Source: Perca fluviatilis
Taxonomy: Eukaryota; Chordata; Actinopteri; Perciformes; Percidae
Assembly (NCBI RefSeq): GCF_010015445.1
Contig: NC_053118.1
Span: forward strand, 20,725,437-20,789,436
Reading direction: 5' to 3'
DNA length: 64,000 bases
Shown: positions 10,930-23,880 of the stretch, one piece after another
How the letters are laid out: every line of letters begins with the position of its first letter
Numbering within the stretch: position 1 is the first letter of the stretch
Program-made: the position numbers and the translations under genes
The notes under the pieces: generated by a model
What the model was told of the DNA's origin: nothing
What the model saw: the letters and a program-made list of their open reading frames with translations, nothing else
Databases searched by the model: none

Positions 10930-12180
10930 GAGGCCGAGTCATATAGTGTATGCAAGAGAATATTTTCTTAACAGTATTACAAGTTTGTCAATTATCATAC
11001 ATTTTGATAAACATCTTGCTTCTTCACTTTTTCGGCAAGTGTTTTTTTTCCTCCCTCTGCATCTGTTGTGTGTTGGCACACATAGATCCTCTTTCTCTCA
11101 TGAGTACACTACACAGCCATCCTTCTCTCAGCTGCTCTGATGAAGCCATCACTATCTGCCACCATCCCAAGTCAGTTGTCTGAACACTGCTTAGGCAAGA
11201 CTTGGAGAATTACATTCATCTACTGTGGTAATTCACACCCTCACTCTTTGTCTGTCTTTGCGGTCTGTCTTTCTATCTCTCCATCTCACTATCTTTCTGT
11301 CTCTCTGTGTGTGTTCCCCTCTATTTTTTCTCCCTCTAAACGACTTTTACAGCAGAACGGTTTATTTATAGGGCCAATTAAATCTGGAGGAGACTCTGTG
11401 GGCTTTGGTGGAAAATACATCTAAAAAAGCAGAATAGTTTTGCATTTTATAATCTTGAAGGCCTGCAAGAGCTGTTAACTGCTTGTCATGTCGGGCAGAT
11501 AGATTGTATTTGATCTCAGAGAAACAGGAAGGGTAGGACGGGGTAAGAAAAATGGAAAAGGTGTGGGGTTGGAAAGAGATAGAAACGGTAACAGAGAAAG
11601 ACAACATGAGTGTGGGGAAGTGAATCTTTTCTTAATTTTGTAAAAGTATTTTTCTGGAGTGCCTGGAGAGTAGACAGGTAACATGTAGCAGGTAAATGAC
11701 ATTTGCTGCAGGAGAAGAGCGAGAAGAAGGACAAGATTAACTATAACAAAGACAGGAATTAAAAACATACAAACTACACAATGCAGCTGCTGTTACACTC
11801 ACAATTTAATTTTAACTGTATGTGACTCAGATCTTTGGGGTGGAAAACATTATGTTAGTTTAGGTACTCAGCTAATCACACATATCACTGATGCACAGGT
11901 CAAGACAATGAACTTGAATGAAATGTGTGTGTGATTCAACATTATGTTCAAAGACAACAAACAATAATATGAAGCTCAGCCTTTTCAGTAAGATATCACT
12001 GTCTGTGCCTTTATGAACCTGAAACAGCTGTTCTTGCTGTGCATTACCATACTGGCCACATCAGCAAAAAGGATGTTTTCTCCAGTGAGAAAGCCTAACC
12101 AACCATTTCAGTCACAAAAGACTGAAAATGTAGAAGTACTGCAAATAGAAAAGTATCATTATTAATGGGTTAAATAGGTG
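10930..12180. other. No recognised feature; pyrimidine-rich patch at 11230-11340
   Basis: No domain-bearing ORF. The 11230-11340 patch is CT-rich on the + strand and 11515-11610 is GA-rich. Otherwise it is unique-looking DNA. Confidence 0.5.
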
Positions 12181-12189
12181 ATCATTTTA

Positions 12190-12620
12190 TATCTGCTTTG
12201 TTACACCTGCAACAGCACCGATCAGTAATGCCATGGTGTACTGAAAAAGCGGTAACTTCTGGGTCTGAAAAGTAAAGCCAATGCGGATGTGCCTTAAACC
12301 TGCATTCTATCTCATTTGCAGCAGGGGGCGACTCCACTGGCTCCAAAAAGAAGTCTGTTTGCATAGAAGTCTATGAGAAAATGACCCAACTTCTTACTTT
12401 AGGTATTATCTTAGTAAACATTCTCAATTGCTAGTTTCAAGTCTTCTTTAACACAGCATGATGTTTATTTTTTAAATTATAGTCCCATTTATTTTCGAGA
12501 CAATAAAGCAAGGCATGCTTTAGGGTGGGGCTACACGCCGACCTGTCAGTCAGGACAGAGGCCTAGCAATGCTAACCATGGCACTGCGTACATTAAAATA
12601 GCCGATAAGTTGTTTTGGCT
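12190..12620. repeat. Decayed interspersed repeat, unclassified
   Basis: The ordered phrases 'gcagcagggggcgactcca', 'aaagaagtctgtttgcatag', 'aagtctatgagaaaatgacc', 'agtttcaagtcttctttaa' and 'acagcatgatgtttatt' look like a high-copy teleost repeat I recognise by style. No termini are visible. The class is unknown. Confidence 0.5.
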
Positions 12621-13610
12621 GTTGTTTTTTGTTTTCGTCTTAAACTTTGACCCTCTCAATGTGTGTTTTCACTTCATGAAAGTTAATCGGAACATTTTAG
12701 TCACCTAAAAATGTCTTGTGCAGTGTTCGGTAGCATAGTGTCAACCAAGGCTAGCTAGCGTTAGCTAGTAACTTAAGGGAAACTCATGCAGATGAACGGC
12801 GGCAGTGCCCGGAGGTCCCTGTTTACTCGCTGGAAAAACTCTGCTAGATGATTCGCGTCAGCCGGTTGAAAATCGGCGTCTTTTCTTCTAAGCATTTAGC
12901 TTAGCACAGCGGCATTGAAACCATAACAGTACACTGCACTTGCTTAGCCGTGTCATCCTCCCCAGCTCTGCCCTCTTATACCTATGACACGAATAAACAT
13001 GAAAAACTAGACCATTTACTTAACTACTGTCAAGGTGCTCTTAAAGTTTATTACATTTTTGTCTTAATAAAACAGAATAATTAAAGGGAAACGTGAAAAC
13101 CTTTTTTTTTATTGGAATTACTTTCTATCAAAGAAATAGTCCCTACTAATTGAAATAGTCCTTGCTTGCACAACCTAAAATTCTGCTCCGAAGCCATGGG
13201 ACAAGGCCAAGACCACTAAATGCCGTCAGTGCCTCAAGGCTGTTTAGGGACAGACTTGAAGAGAAACTCGTGGCAGAACTTGCCCTCAGAGCCAACAGCA
13301 GAGCCAGACTCTGACAACATGACTGATGCTAGCTGGCAGCTGGCTACACACTCCTACTGTTAGAGAGGCAGAAAAATAGAGAGAGACAGCGGGGAGAGAT
13401 GAATGATTCGGGTCAGTGTCAGAACAGGATTGATTTGGATCAGAACCAAAACCACTGATGGCTTATTGAGACAGAGAGATAGATGGAGCGACGGAGAAGG
13501 AATGACTAATAGATTTTAGATACAGGATGTCAAGCTGCCATTTGGCTTCTGCTGGATGAAGGAGGTCATTGGAGGAGGAGGGTGTATAGCATGATGGCTA
13601 GATGGCTAAA
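12621..13610. other. No gene recognised; possible further repeat DNA
   Basis: The block at 12720-12970 has more CpG than its surroundings and may continue the repeat upstream. A TTAAAGGGAAACG string at 13081-13093 resembles the ends of TTAA-flanked elements elsewhere in the window, but I found no partner end. Confidence 0.4.
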
Positions 13611-13612
13611 TA

Positions 13613-13613
<1 letters not shown>

Positions 13614-13669
<56 letters not shown>
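13614..13669. repeat. (CA)28 microsatellite
   Basis: An uninterrupted CA run of 56 bp. Confidence 0.98.
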
Positions 13670-13670
<1 letters not shown>

Positions 13671-16600
13671 CTTACAGCCTTGGCTGCCAGTCAGATTTAG
13701 ACCTGATGCTTTTAAAGCACTACAAAATATTGCATAGTTCATTTGGTATTATTACACGCCATGATTAGGACATTACATCTTGTAAACAATAGGGAATGGT
13801 AGATAGGTTTGGAGAGATGATGGTTTCTGATGTGCACTCAAACTCCTGGTGCTGTAAGTACATGGTAGGTTCCTCATCCCGCTGCTCCACGGAGTATGCC
13901 ATCTATTGTCCGACTATTGTTCGTTCTGCATTGTCCTCTATAGCGGCCAAATGCCCAAAGCCACTGAACACAATACTGGACACAATGGACAGACAAAGAG
14001 AGGAGCCGGGTCTTGGCAGAAAGGAGTTGAACACACACTCACATACACACATTAAACACATACTGTATGCAAAACGCACATATGGCACACATCATGCTCA
14101 TACACACTCAGACATGCACGTATTATACACATACACATTCATGGGTATAAACACACAGCAAAGGCACAAAGCTGGCATAACAATGTCAGGCAAAGAGGGC
14201 CAGACTGGTATACAAGCCCCTATGGGGTTGGAGGGGGTACACACACAATACATAAACACACATCTCAGCCGACATCCCGCAGGCAGAGAGTAGAGAAACA
14301 GAGAGGGACAGTCCACAGTCAGAGGATCACAATATAAAAGACAGACACAAGGGGATGACAAAAATGATGTTGATGTGGGGAAAAAAGAACGAGAGAATGA
14401 TATCTGCTCCATTGAGAGAGAGCAGCAGAGTCTGATGGGACAGTTCTCCTCCTGTATGTTTCTGTAGCTCAGACAGTGTCAGGAAAAAAACCGCTGGTGT
14501 CAAGTGAATTATATCATGAAAGAAGAGAAAGTTGTACTCTCATGGGACATGTCTGGACGTCCTGTCTGATGGAAGTTTAGGATAAAGCAAGTTGAGCAAA
14601 GACATTTCTTGGTCCTGATGTTTGGGGCAGTGACAAAATAACTTGCCTCTGTTTTGCTGCAAAATCAACAGTGGCAGCTATGAAGCACCATGATTGTGTT
14701 CATGCAGCAATAGTTAGCTGTTACAGACCATGAATGTCAAAATGCATTTTGAATTTCATGTACAGAGGGGACCAGACTGTTGACCGACATGGAAAAGTGA
14801 CAAAGGTTAATGCATGAGTAATACTGGCTATCAGCCTCAGCTGATATCTCACAATGTAAGACTGACTTTTGTCATCACAGCTGGCATGCAGACACATGTT
14901 TCACACTGGTTGGTTTGACTTTTTGGCATCATTCAAGGTGGCACCAACCCCAAATTATTTTCAGGGAGAAGATGGGTGTCTCAACACAAGCTTGATGACT
15001 GAGAATACAAGATAAATCACTTAGTAAGCTTGTCCTTTTTGCCAGTGCTTTAGGCAAACCGTCAGTGTTACTAAACATGACCAAACAGAAGATTGTTATT
15101 TAATAATTAAAGGGAAACATGTCAAATTACATTGAACAGTGTGACTGATGCACGTTTTGCATCTGCAGCCAGAAGTGTGAGACTGGGTGTTTGTGGGCGA
15201 GAGTGTGTTTGTTTGTGTGTAACAGAGGGAGTATGTACATGTGTACTCAGGCGTGTACAGTACTCATCAAGCAGAGTGGCAGTGCTAAAATACATGCTCC
15301 AGATAAGGGAAGCACTGAGAGAGAAGCACCAAAGGATGTGTTAAAAAATGCAATAAATGAAAAGTAAGTGTTAAATTTTCCTCAGGCTGGATAACAGTCA
15401 TGTGGCTCAGACAATGTTTCCACACGACAGGAAGGGCACAGCAAAAGGTGTTGACCATTAAAAAAATCGTGCAAAATGCAATAATACCTGATGCCGCTAC
15501 CTGTTACAAGGCTAAGCTCGGATAACAAAGACACACAGCTACTAAAGGCTAACCTAGCTCGTAACATTAATGGTATTGGTCTCCTCTCCCTGCGTGAAGC
15601 ATTTAATGTGAGAGTGAGACCTAAAATGGCCTGGATGAGTGTATACTTTCCTACCTAAGAGGGGTTGTGCTGTGTTAAACTGACTCACCCAGCCACTGTT
15701 TCAATTTGCGCACCGGAGCCGGGCCTGTCTGCTTCGTTGACCACGGCGTCATGAGCAACCTCCGCTCCGGGTCTGCTTTTCAGCGTCCTTCATCGGCATC
15801 TGGACTCCGCAAGCCCACTCTCCGTGATGTAGTTCAGGTTTTTAAAGGTGTATTTACAAAAAGTCGTGTTGTGGGAAACAAGAAAATGTCTCTTCTCTTG
15901 TCTGTCTTTTCAATAAGAATCAGTCCTCCAAAATGTTTGTCTCCAGCGTGTGTGGCCTATAGCGTCCGTCTGCTTAAGGCTCTCCGCCTCTGTTTCCTGA
16001 ATCAATTCCTCAAGCCATCTGCATTGGCTGGGTTAAAACAGATTAACAACACCACAGCACCTCATGTGACGAGTCAGTCTGGCCCTGTCCATGACGCCCA
16101 CTTCTCTAAGGACACTAGACTGATCCCATAACATCCTTTATTCAGTTGTAGCTAGTCTGGCTTACCGGATGTACAGTGTACAGTGTGAACCTAACCCTAA
16201 CCCCTTCTGCTATCTCCCCTATCTATTTTGCAAGGGCACCACTGCTGCATCCAGGACTTGCCTGTGCCTCCCATTACGATTGTGATTGGATTGAAGAAAT
16301 ACAAACAACCCAGAGCGTTTTTTGCCCCTATATACCAGAATGTTAACTTGTGCAGCCATCAGCGCTGTGGAGATAGGTTTGGCAATGTGAGACTAGTTCT
16401 AGCTGTATGCATTATCAATTCTTCTCAATTCTTCTCTGCTGAAAAATGCAACACAGTTCTTGGTGGTTAAAGTATAAAGTTTATATAAAGTTTGTTACAG
16501 CTCTGAAAAAAATCTTTCAAAAAAATATGGCCCCTCCTTGCTGCCTGCGTGACCACAAATACAGGTACAACATGTCAGCACAGCTTGATTGAGGGCATGG

Positions 16601-16950
16601 ACCCATGCAGGACCATGTTATGGTGAGTCTGTTTAGTTAACCTGAATGCTGTGGCAACCCAAAAAATGTCTGGCAATTTTAAACATGCTTTTTTTAAAGC
16701 AATCGATTTTCCCCCCTGGGAAGTCACAGGAAATTGAAACACTACTCAATCTGTTACAAGTGATGTTTGCTAGTATTGAAGTCAAGTGTGTGGCATTTTA
16801 TCCAGACCTTCATCAGACCACCAGGCTGCTTTGTGCGCTTGTGAACATGTCATGCTTCCAGTTCATCTACTATATATTTGCTTAGAGAATTGGAGACTTT
16901 CCCCACAGATAAAACTAACAAATTACAAGACAACAAGCTTGAGGCCAGGG
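13670..16950. other. No gene recognised
   Basis: The frames at 13796-14293 and 15706-16131 are open for 165 and 141 codons. They lack any domain I recognise; the second starts at a non-ATG codon and the first runs into CA-rich DNA. Imperfect CA-rich sequence occurs at 14030-14160. Nothing else stands out. Confidence 0.5.
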
Positions 16951-16954
16951 CTTG

Positions 16955-16955
<1 letters not shown>

Positions 16956-17022
<67 letters not shown>

Positions 17023-17035
17023 GCGTGTGCGCGCG
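16956..17035. repeat. (TG)n with CG-interrupted end
   Basis: About 31 TG repeats to 17017, then gcgtgtgcgtgtgcgcgcg to 17035. Alternating purine-pyrimidine DNA of this sort is prone to Z-DNA. The poly-CV and poly-TH ORFs here are artefacts. Confidence 0.97.
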
Positions 17036-17172
17036 AATTTGCGTGCATGCGCGTCTACAGTATACCACCAGCCATCACAGACACAGGAAGACACAAAGAC
17101 AGACTCTCTCAATCACTTACAGGATGCATTACCATCTTACTGTCAGCTCTCATGATGGTATCCAGTAAATAT

Positions 17173-17198
17173 CTGTGTGTGTGTGTGTGTGTGTGTGT
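17173..17198. repeat. (TG)13 microsatellite
   Basis: A short uninterrupted TG run. Confidence 0.96.
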
Positions 17199-17419
17199 TC
17201 TCTTTAATATATTTTAATATGCATGTTTCCAGATCACTCTTACCAATGATACATGCATCACTTGTTTTCCTCTTTGTGGGACAGCGTTACTGACCCTGGC
17301 AACAGTTTAAAATGATTTTTTTTACACTCAACAGATGTTGAAATTAGGATTTTTTTTCGTGTAGACATGAAACACAAACTTGCTTGCATTTTACTAAAGG
17401 GGTCAGAGTGAAGGTCTGC

Positions 17420-17900
17420 AGGATCATCTTCTCTCTGCCTCTTTTTCTACCTGTCTGCATATCGGCTTACCAGTCTTTCTGTCATCGCATCTGTCCTTCT
17501 GTCTGTCTTTCTCCACCTCTTTTCTCTCTGCCTGTCTGCCTGTTAGCGACAGCAGGTGTGCAGGGATATATCTAGCAGGAAATTCTCTGTCTTGACTAAC
17601 TGTCTTCTTGCCTGACAGCAGAGAAGCTGAGAACTGAAGAATCAGGAAACCGCTTTTATCTTGTCTGTCTCCTGCCTTTTGCTCCCAACTCCCAACTCTG
17701 CTTCTGAGGGGAGACACTAAGAGAGAGACAGAGAAGGAAAGGGGGAGTGGGATAAAAGCAGGACAGAGTGGGGAAATGATATTACATAGAGATAAACGAA
17801 AGAAAGAGAAAGTGAGACAGAAAGCTGATGCTGGAGTCTCTCTAAGAAAATGCTATTTCTTACTCCCTCTTTCTTTCGCTCACTCTCTGTTTCTCTGGCT
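17420..17900. repeat. Alternating pyrimidine-rich and purine-rich blocks
   Basis: The + strand is CT-rich at about 17425-17560, GA-rich at 17715-17830 and CT-rich again at 17855-17900. ORFs reported here follow this bias on both strands. Confidence 0.75.
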
Positions 17901-18019
17901 GTTTTGATGTATTCAGACAAACCCACAGTGCTCCGATGGTGAATCAGGCATGCAGACACAACACAACAGATGAAGAGTGTCAGCTGGTGGTTAGAGGCTC
18001 ACACATGCTGCTTATCTCT

Positions 18020-18110
18020 CTCTTTCTCTTCCCCAACTGCATTCTCTCTCTCTCTCTCCCCCTCAATCTTGTATTCCTCTCTTTCCTCCTTTTTTTTCTC
18101 TCTTCCTCCC
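18020..18110. repeat. CT-rich low-complexity DNA
   Basis: Tandem ctct runs around 18040-18060 continue as mixed pyrimidines to 18110. Confidence 0.85.
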
Positions 18111-18119
18111 GGCTTAGCT

Positions 18120-19479
18120 GTTAGAGTGAACTTGAGATCAATCATCTCCCAAACATTTGATCGGCAACAGAAGATCGCCAGGCGGGATGTACTGTATAGA
18201 CTGCTCAACTAAACCATTAGCACACAGCTACTACTGTACCTATTCAGGCTGTAAGGAATCCCCATCTTGAGTTATTATTTAATCATACTGTAGTGCAATG
18301 CAGAAACACATTAATGGAGCTTCTGTTGTGTTGCATATAGATGCATGAGTGTGTTTGTCATACATAGTCACAGTTCATGGCAGGATATTACTTATGCAAT
18401 ACATTTTAAATGGGAGTGATGCTTGGGAGGCCTCATAAGTTGTTTTCCAAAACAAGAAAATTATAGTAATTATTAGAATAATAAACACGTACTCATTAAA
18501 ATGTATACTTTCATACTGACTGACTTCTCTATATTTGAGTAGTCTTACACCACACATAAAGTACATTCTAGTACATTGGGTTGTTTGCATTTCTTTAAAC
18601 CAATACAATCGTCTTAGGCGGCTCTGAGCTCGGGACACGGTGACGGTGGCTCTGCAAAATAGTACCTGGAAGAACCTTGTTTTTGTGAAACATTTGCACC
18701 CATACAAAAGAATACGCCGCATACAATATTAAAGTTAACTGTTCACACAATACAGTAACATGAGCTATTTAAATTAGCTGGATACATGGTTAAACGTAAT
18801 TTGCTCTTACCAGTGTATCGGCGTGTGTACTTCGCCATACCTGTAACCAATGCATGAGCTTTCGAGAGACCTGTGTAGGGCTTATCTAAAATTTGTGAAA
18901 CGTGATGCTGCCACCATTTGCAATTTGCACGTACGAGGTGCTAACAAATCACTTTTATGAAATGGGCACCAGGTGAACAAAATTATGCAATTTCTTTTAT
19001 GGTATATTCGGGTCATGTTCCTTGTAAGACTGTCTTTTTTTCCACGTTACATTTCAACTACTATGTGGCATGCAGACTGAGACCAAATACATACTGTATG
19101 TTCATTTTAGGTCAGCTGAAGGACACCTAATCAGGGCTGGATGGTCTGGCTTTTGCGAAAATCCAACCTGTCACCTTCTTTGCACCAGACCACCACACCA
19201 TCATCAACACCATGTGTGTGCATGCATTTTTCTATTAGCAGATGTTGTCTGCAATAGGTAACACAACATGTGGCCTGTTGTATGCAATTCTACATTGATG
19301 GGGGTTGAAAATGCACAGTGGCTTCATAATGCCTGGCTCAGATTTAAAGCCAATGTACTGTAATCTACAGTCAGTGCTTCTGTCAGACATTTAATGGTTT
19401 TACTGCACTGTGGAATACCTGAAAATGGCTGCATTATTGTATTCGCTACACAGACACAGATGTATGCACATATGCAATG

Positions 19480-19480
<1 letters not shown>
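18120..19480. other. No recognised feature
   Basis: Unique-looking, AT-rich DNA with short random frames only. Confidence 0.5.
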
Positions 19481-19516
<36 letters not shown>

Positions 19517-19535
19517 ACACACACACACACACACA
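19481..19535. repeat. (AC)n microsatellite, one interruption
   Basis: An AC run of about 55 bp broken by one AG at about 19511. Confidence 0.97.
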
Positions 19536-19674
19536 TGCACAGACTTAGTACAATAATGACATTGACTAAGTAGCTCTCCAAATTGTAAGTGACTTTTAGA
19601 ACACTCCTCTGCTTTTCCCTGCATTTGCCTCAGCCACATTCCCTCTGCACACAGTGTCTTTCGTCTTTCATAGT

Positions 19675-19675
<1 letters not shown>

Positions 19676-19705
<30 letters not shown>
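19676..19705. repeat. (GT)15 microsatellite
   Basis: An uninterrupted run of 30 bp, in the opposite phase to the AC tract 140 bp upstream. Confidence 0.96.
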
Positions 19706-19707
<2 letters not shown>

Positions 19708-20376
19708 GACTCTTCATTGTTTTATCAGGAAACAAATTTTGTTGTGCATTGACAAAACAGAAAGCAGGTGGGACCTCATTGTGGATAGTGCCTTTATGCT
19801 CCTACTGTGAGATGACTGAGGCTGGTAAATAATCGTAACGATCATCCCAACAGAGACTGAGATATTCAAATGACAACTCGTACTATGTTTAAAAAATAGC
19901 CTTATCAGCACAACTACTAATATCTTGTTAATAGAATTGGTTTATATTTTGTAATTCTGCAAAAACATAAGGTTAATAATAATTGTGAGGACATATCAGT
20001 AAAAGCATAACAAGCTAACAATAGGCTAACCTGCCAAAGTTCAGGCTTTGATTATTGGTTATTAAAATAAAAAATAAAAACTGGACTTTGGTGTTCAGTT
20101 TCAAATAATATGATAATAAAATTAAGAACAAAATGAACATATTAACCCATTGATTATATCCCATAATAAACTAACGGGATCTTTTGCAGACTTTACAGCA
20201 CACAACATTGTTGCATTTCTTTACATTTTTATATCTCAAATAGCTTTTCCCAGATTAGTGTCCACATGTAGGAGCTGTTGCTTGTCTTGATCCTTTGTAA
20301 TGAATGAAAGGTTTTGTGTGTGAATGACTCTTTCTAGTAATTTGAAGAGAGTGGAAATGCCTGTGGGACAAGGTCA
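19706..20376. other. No recognised feature
   Basis: AT-rich unique-looking DNA with no domain, TIR or tandem repeat. Confidence 0.5.
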
Positions 20377-20380
20377 TTCT

Positions 20381-20843
20381 TTAAAGGAACACGCCGACTT
20401 ATTGGGACTTTAGCTTATTCCCCGTATCCCCCAGAGTTAGATAAGTCCATACATACCCTTCTCATCTCCGTGCATGTCGTAACTCTGTCTGACGCACCCA
20501 CCGCTAGCCTCGCTTAGCACAGATCGTGGAGGTAACCAGCTCCATCTAGCTTACTGCTCCCAATAAGTGACAAAATAACGCCAACATTTTCCTATTTACA
20601 TGTTGTGATTTGTACAAATAACAAGGTCACATGAAACACAGCCATCTTCTAACCATATACATACTGGGAACTATATTCTCAGAAAGGCAAAGCACTGCTA
20701 CTTCTGCTACTTAGGCGGAGTGATTTGCTTGCAGCACCTGAGAAGCCCCGTGGTGAGGAACAGAGTAACAACGGTGCTTTTCAGGTGTTGCGCTAATCAC
20801 TTTGCCTTCTGAGAATATATTTCCCAGTATGTATACGGTTAGA

Positions 20844-20846
<3 letters not shown>
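20381..20846. mobile_element. TTAA-type (Kolobok-like) element, right end lost
   Basis: It begins TTAAAGGAACACGCCGACTT, in the same TTAA+AGG style as the six TTAA elements below. It contains an inverted repeat: 20645-20692 ('cttctaaccatatacatact' onward) pairs with 20801-20846. No right terminus is found, and a long GT microsatellite starts exactly where the inner right arm ends. Confidence 0.6.
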
Positions 20847-20920
<74 letters not shown>

Positions 20921-20949
20921 GTATGTGTGTGCGCATGTATGTGTGCATG

Positions 20950-20989
<40 letters not shown>

Positions 20990-20990
20990 C
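20846..20990. repeat. (GT)n with complex interruptions
   Basis: About 34 GT units run to 20914. Variant gcgtgtgtatgtg steps and a second GT run follow, ending in gcgcgcgc at 20983-20990. It sits directly against the inner arm of the element upstream. Confidence 0.97.
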
Positions 20991-21476
20991 ATGCTCATAT
21001 TAAGGTCAATGGTAATTTGAAGTGTGAACGCTCGGTTTCTCCCCAGCATGATGATTTCCTCTGTCAGCAAACTGTGAGCTGGAAAATAGACCCGTATTAT
21101 GATGAGATTAACTTTAACGGTCAAGGATTCCAGATCTTTCCAACAAAGTCACTGAAGATTAGGACGCTCAATGGCGCTTTTCTTCGCTCTGCACTTGTGC
21201 AGCTTTCTGCTGTGTTCAATTCAGTTGTGTCCTCTGCTGTTTTGTTTGCTCTGTTGAATTCTCCTCTCTTCTGTATAGATTTCATTTTGTGCTGTGTTAC
21301 AGTTGGAGGCAGATTAGCTGCGAGACAACCAGACACATTGTATATTTAGTGCTTGATACTGACAGAAGCCAACTGACCCAGGAATATACATCACACCTGC
21401 ACCTGTTAGTATATATACTCTAGCATAGCATTAAAATACATGCTTACATACACTTACCAACAGGTTGTACTTGTAC
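20991..21476. other. No recognised feature
   Basis: The open frame that crosses from the GT tract into this region has no recognisable domain. Confidence 0.45.
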
Positions 21477-21480
21477 TTAA

Positions 21481-22635
21481 ATGTTCTATATAGGCTTTTA
21501 TATAGGCCTTAGTGGTCTCTTTCCCGAAATTCAGCCTTGGTGCAGAATTACAGCCACTACGAGCCAGTCCCACAATGAGCTTTCCTTAGGAAGTGCCATT
21601 TCTGTGTCTGTAGCTTTAAATGCTATTGAGGAGGAGAGAGGTGGGGCAAGGTGGAGGGTGGGGGTGTGGCCTTGACCAGCTTGCAGCCAAGGGAGTAAGC
21701 TTCGCTTCAGAACTCGAACCTCCTATGGCGCCATTTTGATGCTACAAAGCGATCACCTCCCGTTAGCATTCCATTGACTGCCATTCATTTTGACGTCACT
21801 TTGACAGCGAATAACTTTACATTTGAAGCTTTTAAAGACTCTATTTGTCCATTGTTTATTTCTAAAGAAACACAACAATGTATAAAAGGCTCCATTACCT
21901 TGTACCTCACGTTATGGCTCCGTAACAGATGTTTTTGTAAAAATAGGCTAACGATTGTGTCATAACCAAGCGACTTACTGTCGCATAGTAGAGGAATTAC
22001 CGTATAGTACAGGATAAGCTCGCAGGCAGTTTTGACTTACGTTAGCTGTTTAGGTTTAATTACTAATGTTAACTATCATTTTAGTTAGCAATAATTAGCC
22101 TGTGCCCATGTTATCTCCTTACATATACCTACACTCTCCGTCTCTGCAAGATTGGGAATGATTGAGATTTCTCTTGGCACAGCTACCAGAAGACTTACAA
22201 CTTTCAGACACGTTGCTCACGTCACATTTACGTTGTCTCTGTCAGTTGGAGGCTGCGCAGTAACGCTCAGCGCTCACCAGAAAAGTGCTTCTAATATCCT
22301 TCACTGGTCTCCGTCCAGAGCAACGGGCTCTATTGGTCCATTTTATATATGTCAATGCTTGCAGCCACGGTTGTAGCTCTATTTCCTCATGGGCGGGCCA
22401 AATTCTCTTGGCAGCTGTGGGCGGTAGGCAAAGCAGAGAAAGGGGAGGTAACCTTTCCCCTTATGATGACATAAAGGGAAAATTCCAGATCGGCCCATCT
22501 GAGCTTTCATTTTCTCAAAGGCAGAGCAGGATACCCAGGGCTCGGTTTACACCTATCACCATTTCTAGCCACTGGGGGACCATAGGCAGGCTGGGGGAAT
22601 GCATATTAATGTTAAAAATCCATGACATGGGACCT
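21481..22635. mobile_element. TTAA-type element with nested insertion
   Basis: The right end GGGACCT is followed by TTAA (22636-22639). The body holds phrases I recognise from an abundant fish element: 'tttcccgaaattcagcctt', 'cacaatgagctttcctta', 'cagatcggcccatctgagct' and 'ccactgggggaccatagg'. TTAA also sits at 21477-21480, but the sequence after it does not mirror the right end. The left end is therefore altered or lies elsewhere. It is interrupted by the insertion at 21690-22357. Confidence 0.7.
21690..22357. mobile_element. Nested insertion with 10-bp TSD, unclassified
   Basis: A direct repeat CTTGCAGCCA flanks it at 21680-21689 and 22358-22367. Removing the insert rejoins the host element. 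No poly-A tail and no clear TIR are visible. A duplication of 9-10 bp could fit a Mutator-like transposase, but that is speculative. Several short phrases suggest a known high-copy fish repeat ('cctatggcgccattttga', 'atggaccaatagagccc' reversed). Confidence 0.75.
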
Positions 22636-22639
22636 TTAA

Positions 22640-23815
22640 AACACAACTACTACTACAATTTAATGCTCTTTACAAACTGATATGATTTGCTGAAACATGA
22701 TAATTACTCATACTTTAAGTAAATTACCCTGACACACACATCCTTTATGATAGTCGTATGTATGTATAATTTGAAAAGTATGTAATATGCTACCTCTGGG
22801 AAATATCTTTTAAAACACAGTAATTGGTTATTAAATATAAGTTCTACAGTCTAAAGGAGAATACATTGCTTTGTTTTGTCGAACGTGTAATGTGTTCATT
22901 TTTGAACAGATTTAACCCTCAGGTGAATGAGAGTGAGAGGTTTGCTGCATAATGTATAGGCAAAATTGAATTACTGAATGTGCTCCTTCACATACCTCTG
23001 GTTTGCTCCCACTATTAAAGATCTGAAATGTCAGTTTATTTAACACATGCTCTAACAACTATGATATCAAAGTAAGCCTTGAATTACTGGAATATGGACA
23101 CAGCTCGTGGGTTTGATCTTATTATGAGCGAAAAAAAAGGAAAAGAGCTGTATTTGTCTTTTCTTTGCCGATACGGTGGATAAGGAAGATTAAAGACGTC
23201 TTGTCCTGACAACTCGAGAGAACAATCTGACAAGACTTAACAAAACCCATCACAAAAAGGAGAACTTCAAACAGAATCAAAACCTGCAGACGATGAAGGA
23301 GAGATGCAAACACACCACCTCAGGCTCTGTCTCTCAGTCTGCATGCCCGTCTGTCTGCCTCCATACCTGACTGTCTGTCAATCTGTCTACCTTTCACTCT
23401 GCCTGCGTTACAAAGTGGCATCTATCCTGCATCGGCAGCAACTGTAGTCAATTCTTCCTCTCATGTTGCAAATTAGAGATCAGCTGTCATGTTGGCATTA
23501 AAAAGCTGTATCTCGTCCCGCTGCTCCATATTACCCAGCAAACACCACAATTCCCATATCTCAACTGTTTACTACACAAAAAGTAAGAAATATCTTTAAA
23601 TAGCACTTTGACATCAAGTCAGATGTAACAACTGTAAGGTTTGATTAGCATCGGTGTATGTGTGCATGTGTCTGCGCACGGGTGTCTTTGTGTATGTGTA
23701 ACTGACAGTTAGCTGGCGGACAAGCTGTCACAGCTCTCTGCTCTTCCATTTCCTATCGACTGATTATTATAGAGCTGTTATTATCTCTCTGTCCCTCTCT
23801 CTCCCTCTCTGACCG

Positions 23816-23816
<1 letters not shown>
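22640..23816. other. No recognised feature
   Basis: Unique-looking DNA. A CT/tgtctg-rich patch lies at 23320-23400. Confidence 0.5.

Positions 23817-23876
<60 letters not shown>
23817..23876. repeat. (CA)29 microsatellite
   Basis: A CA run of 60 bp with a final caaaca variation. Confidence 0.98.

Positions 23877-23880
<4 letters not shown>

Noticed and set aside
13796..14293. 165-codon plus-strand frame as a gene
   Set aside because: The second half is CA-rich low-complexity sequence, and the first half has no recognisable pattern.
15706..16131. 141-codon plus-strand frame as a gene
   Set aside because: It starts at a TTG codon, shows no domain and has no clear splice signals or neighbours.
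16187..16206. Telomere-like ctaacccta repeat
   Set aside because: Only about two units are present, which is expected by chance. The single ggttagggttag at about 10809-10820 was dismissed for the same reason.
16786..17217. Long Cys-Val / Thr-His frames as proteins (also at 19400-19735, 20711-21349, 38864-39330, 53952-54405)
   Set aside because: They are direct translations of (GT)n or (CA)n arrays, appear in several frames at once and have no other support.
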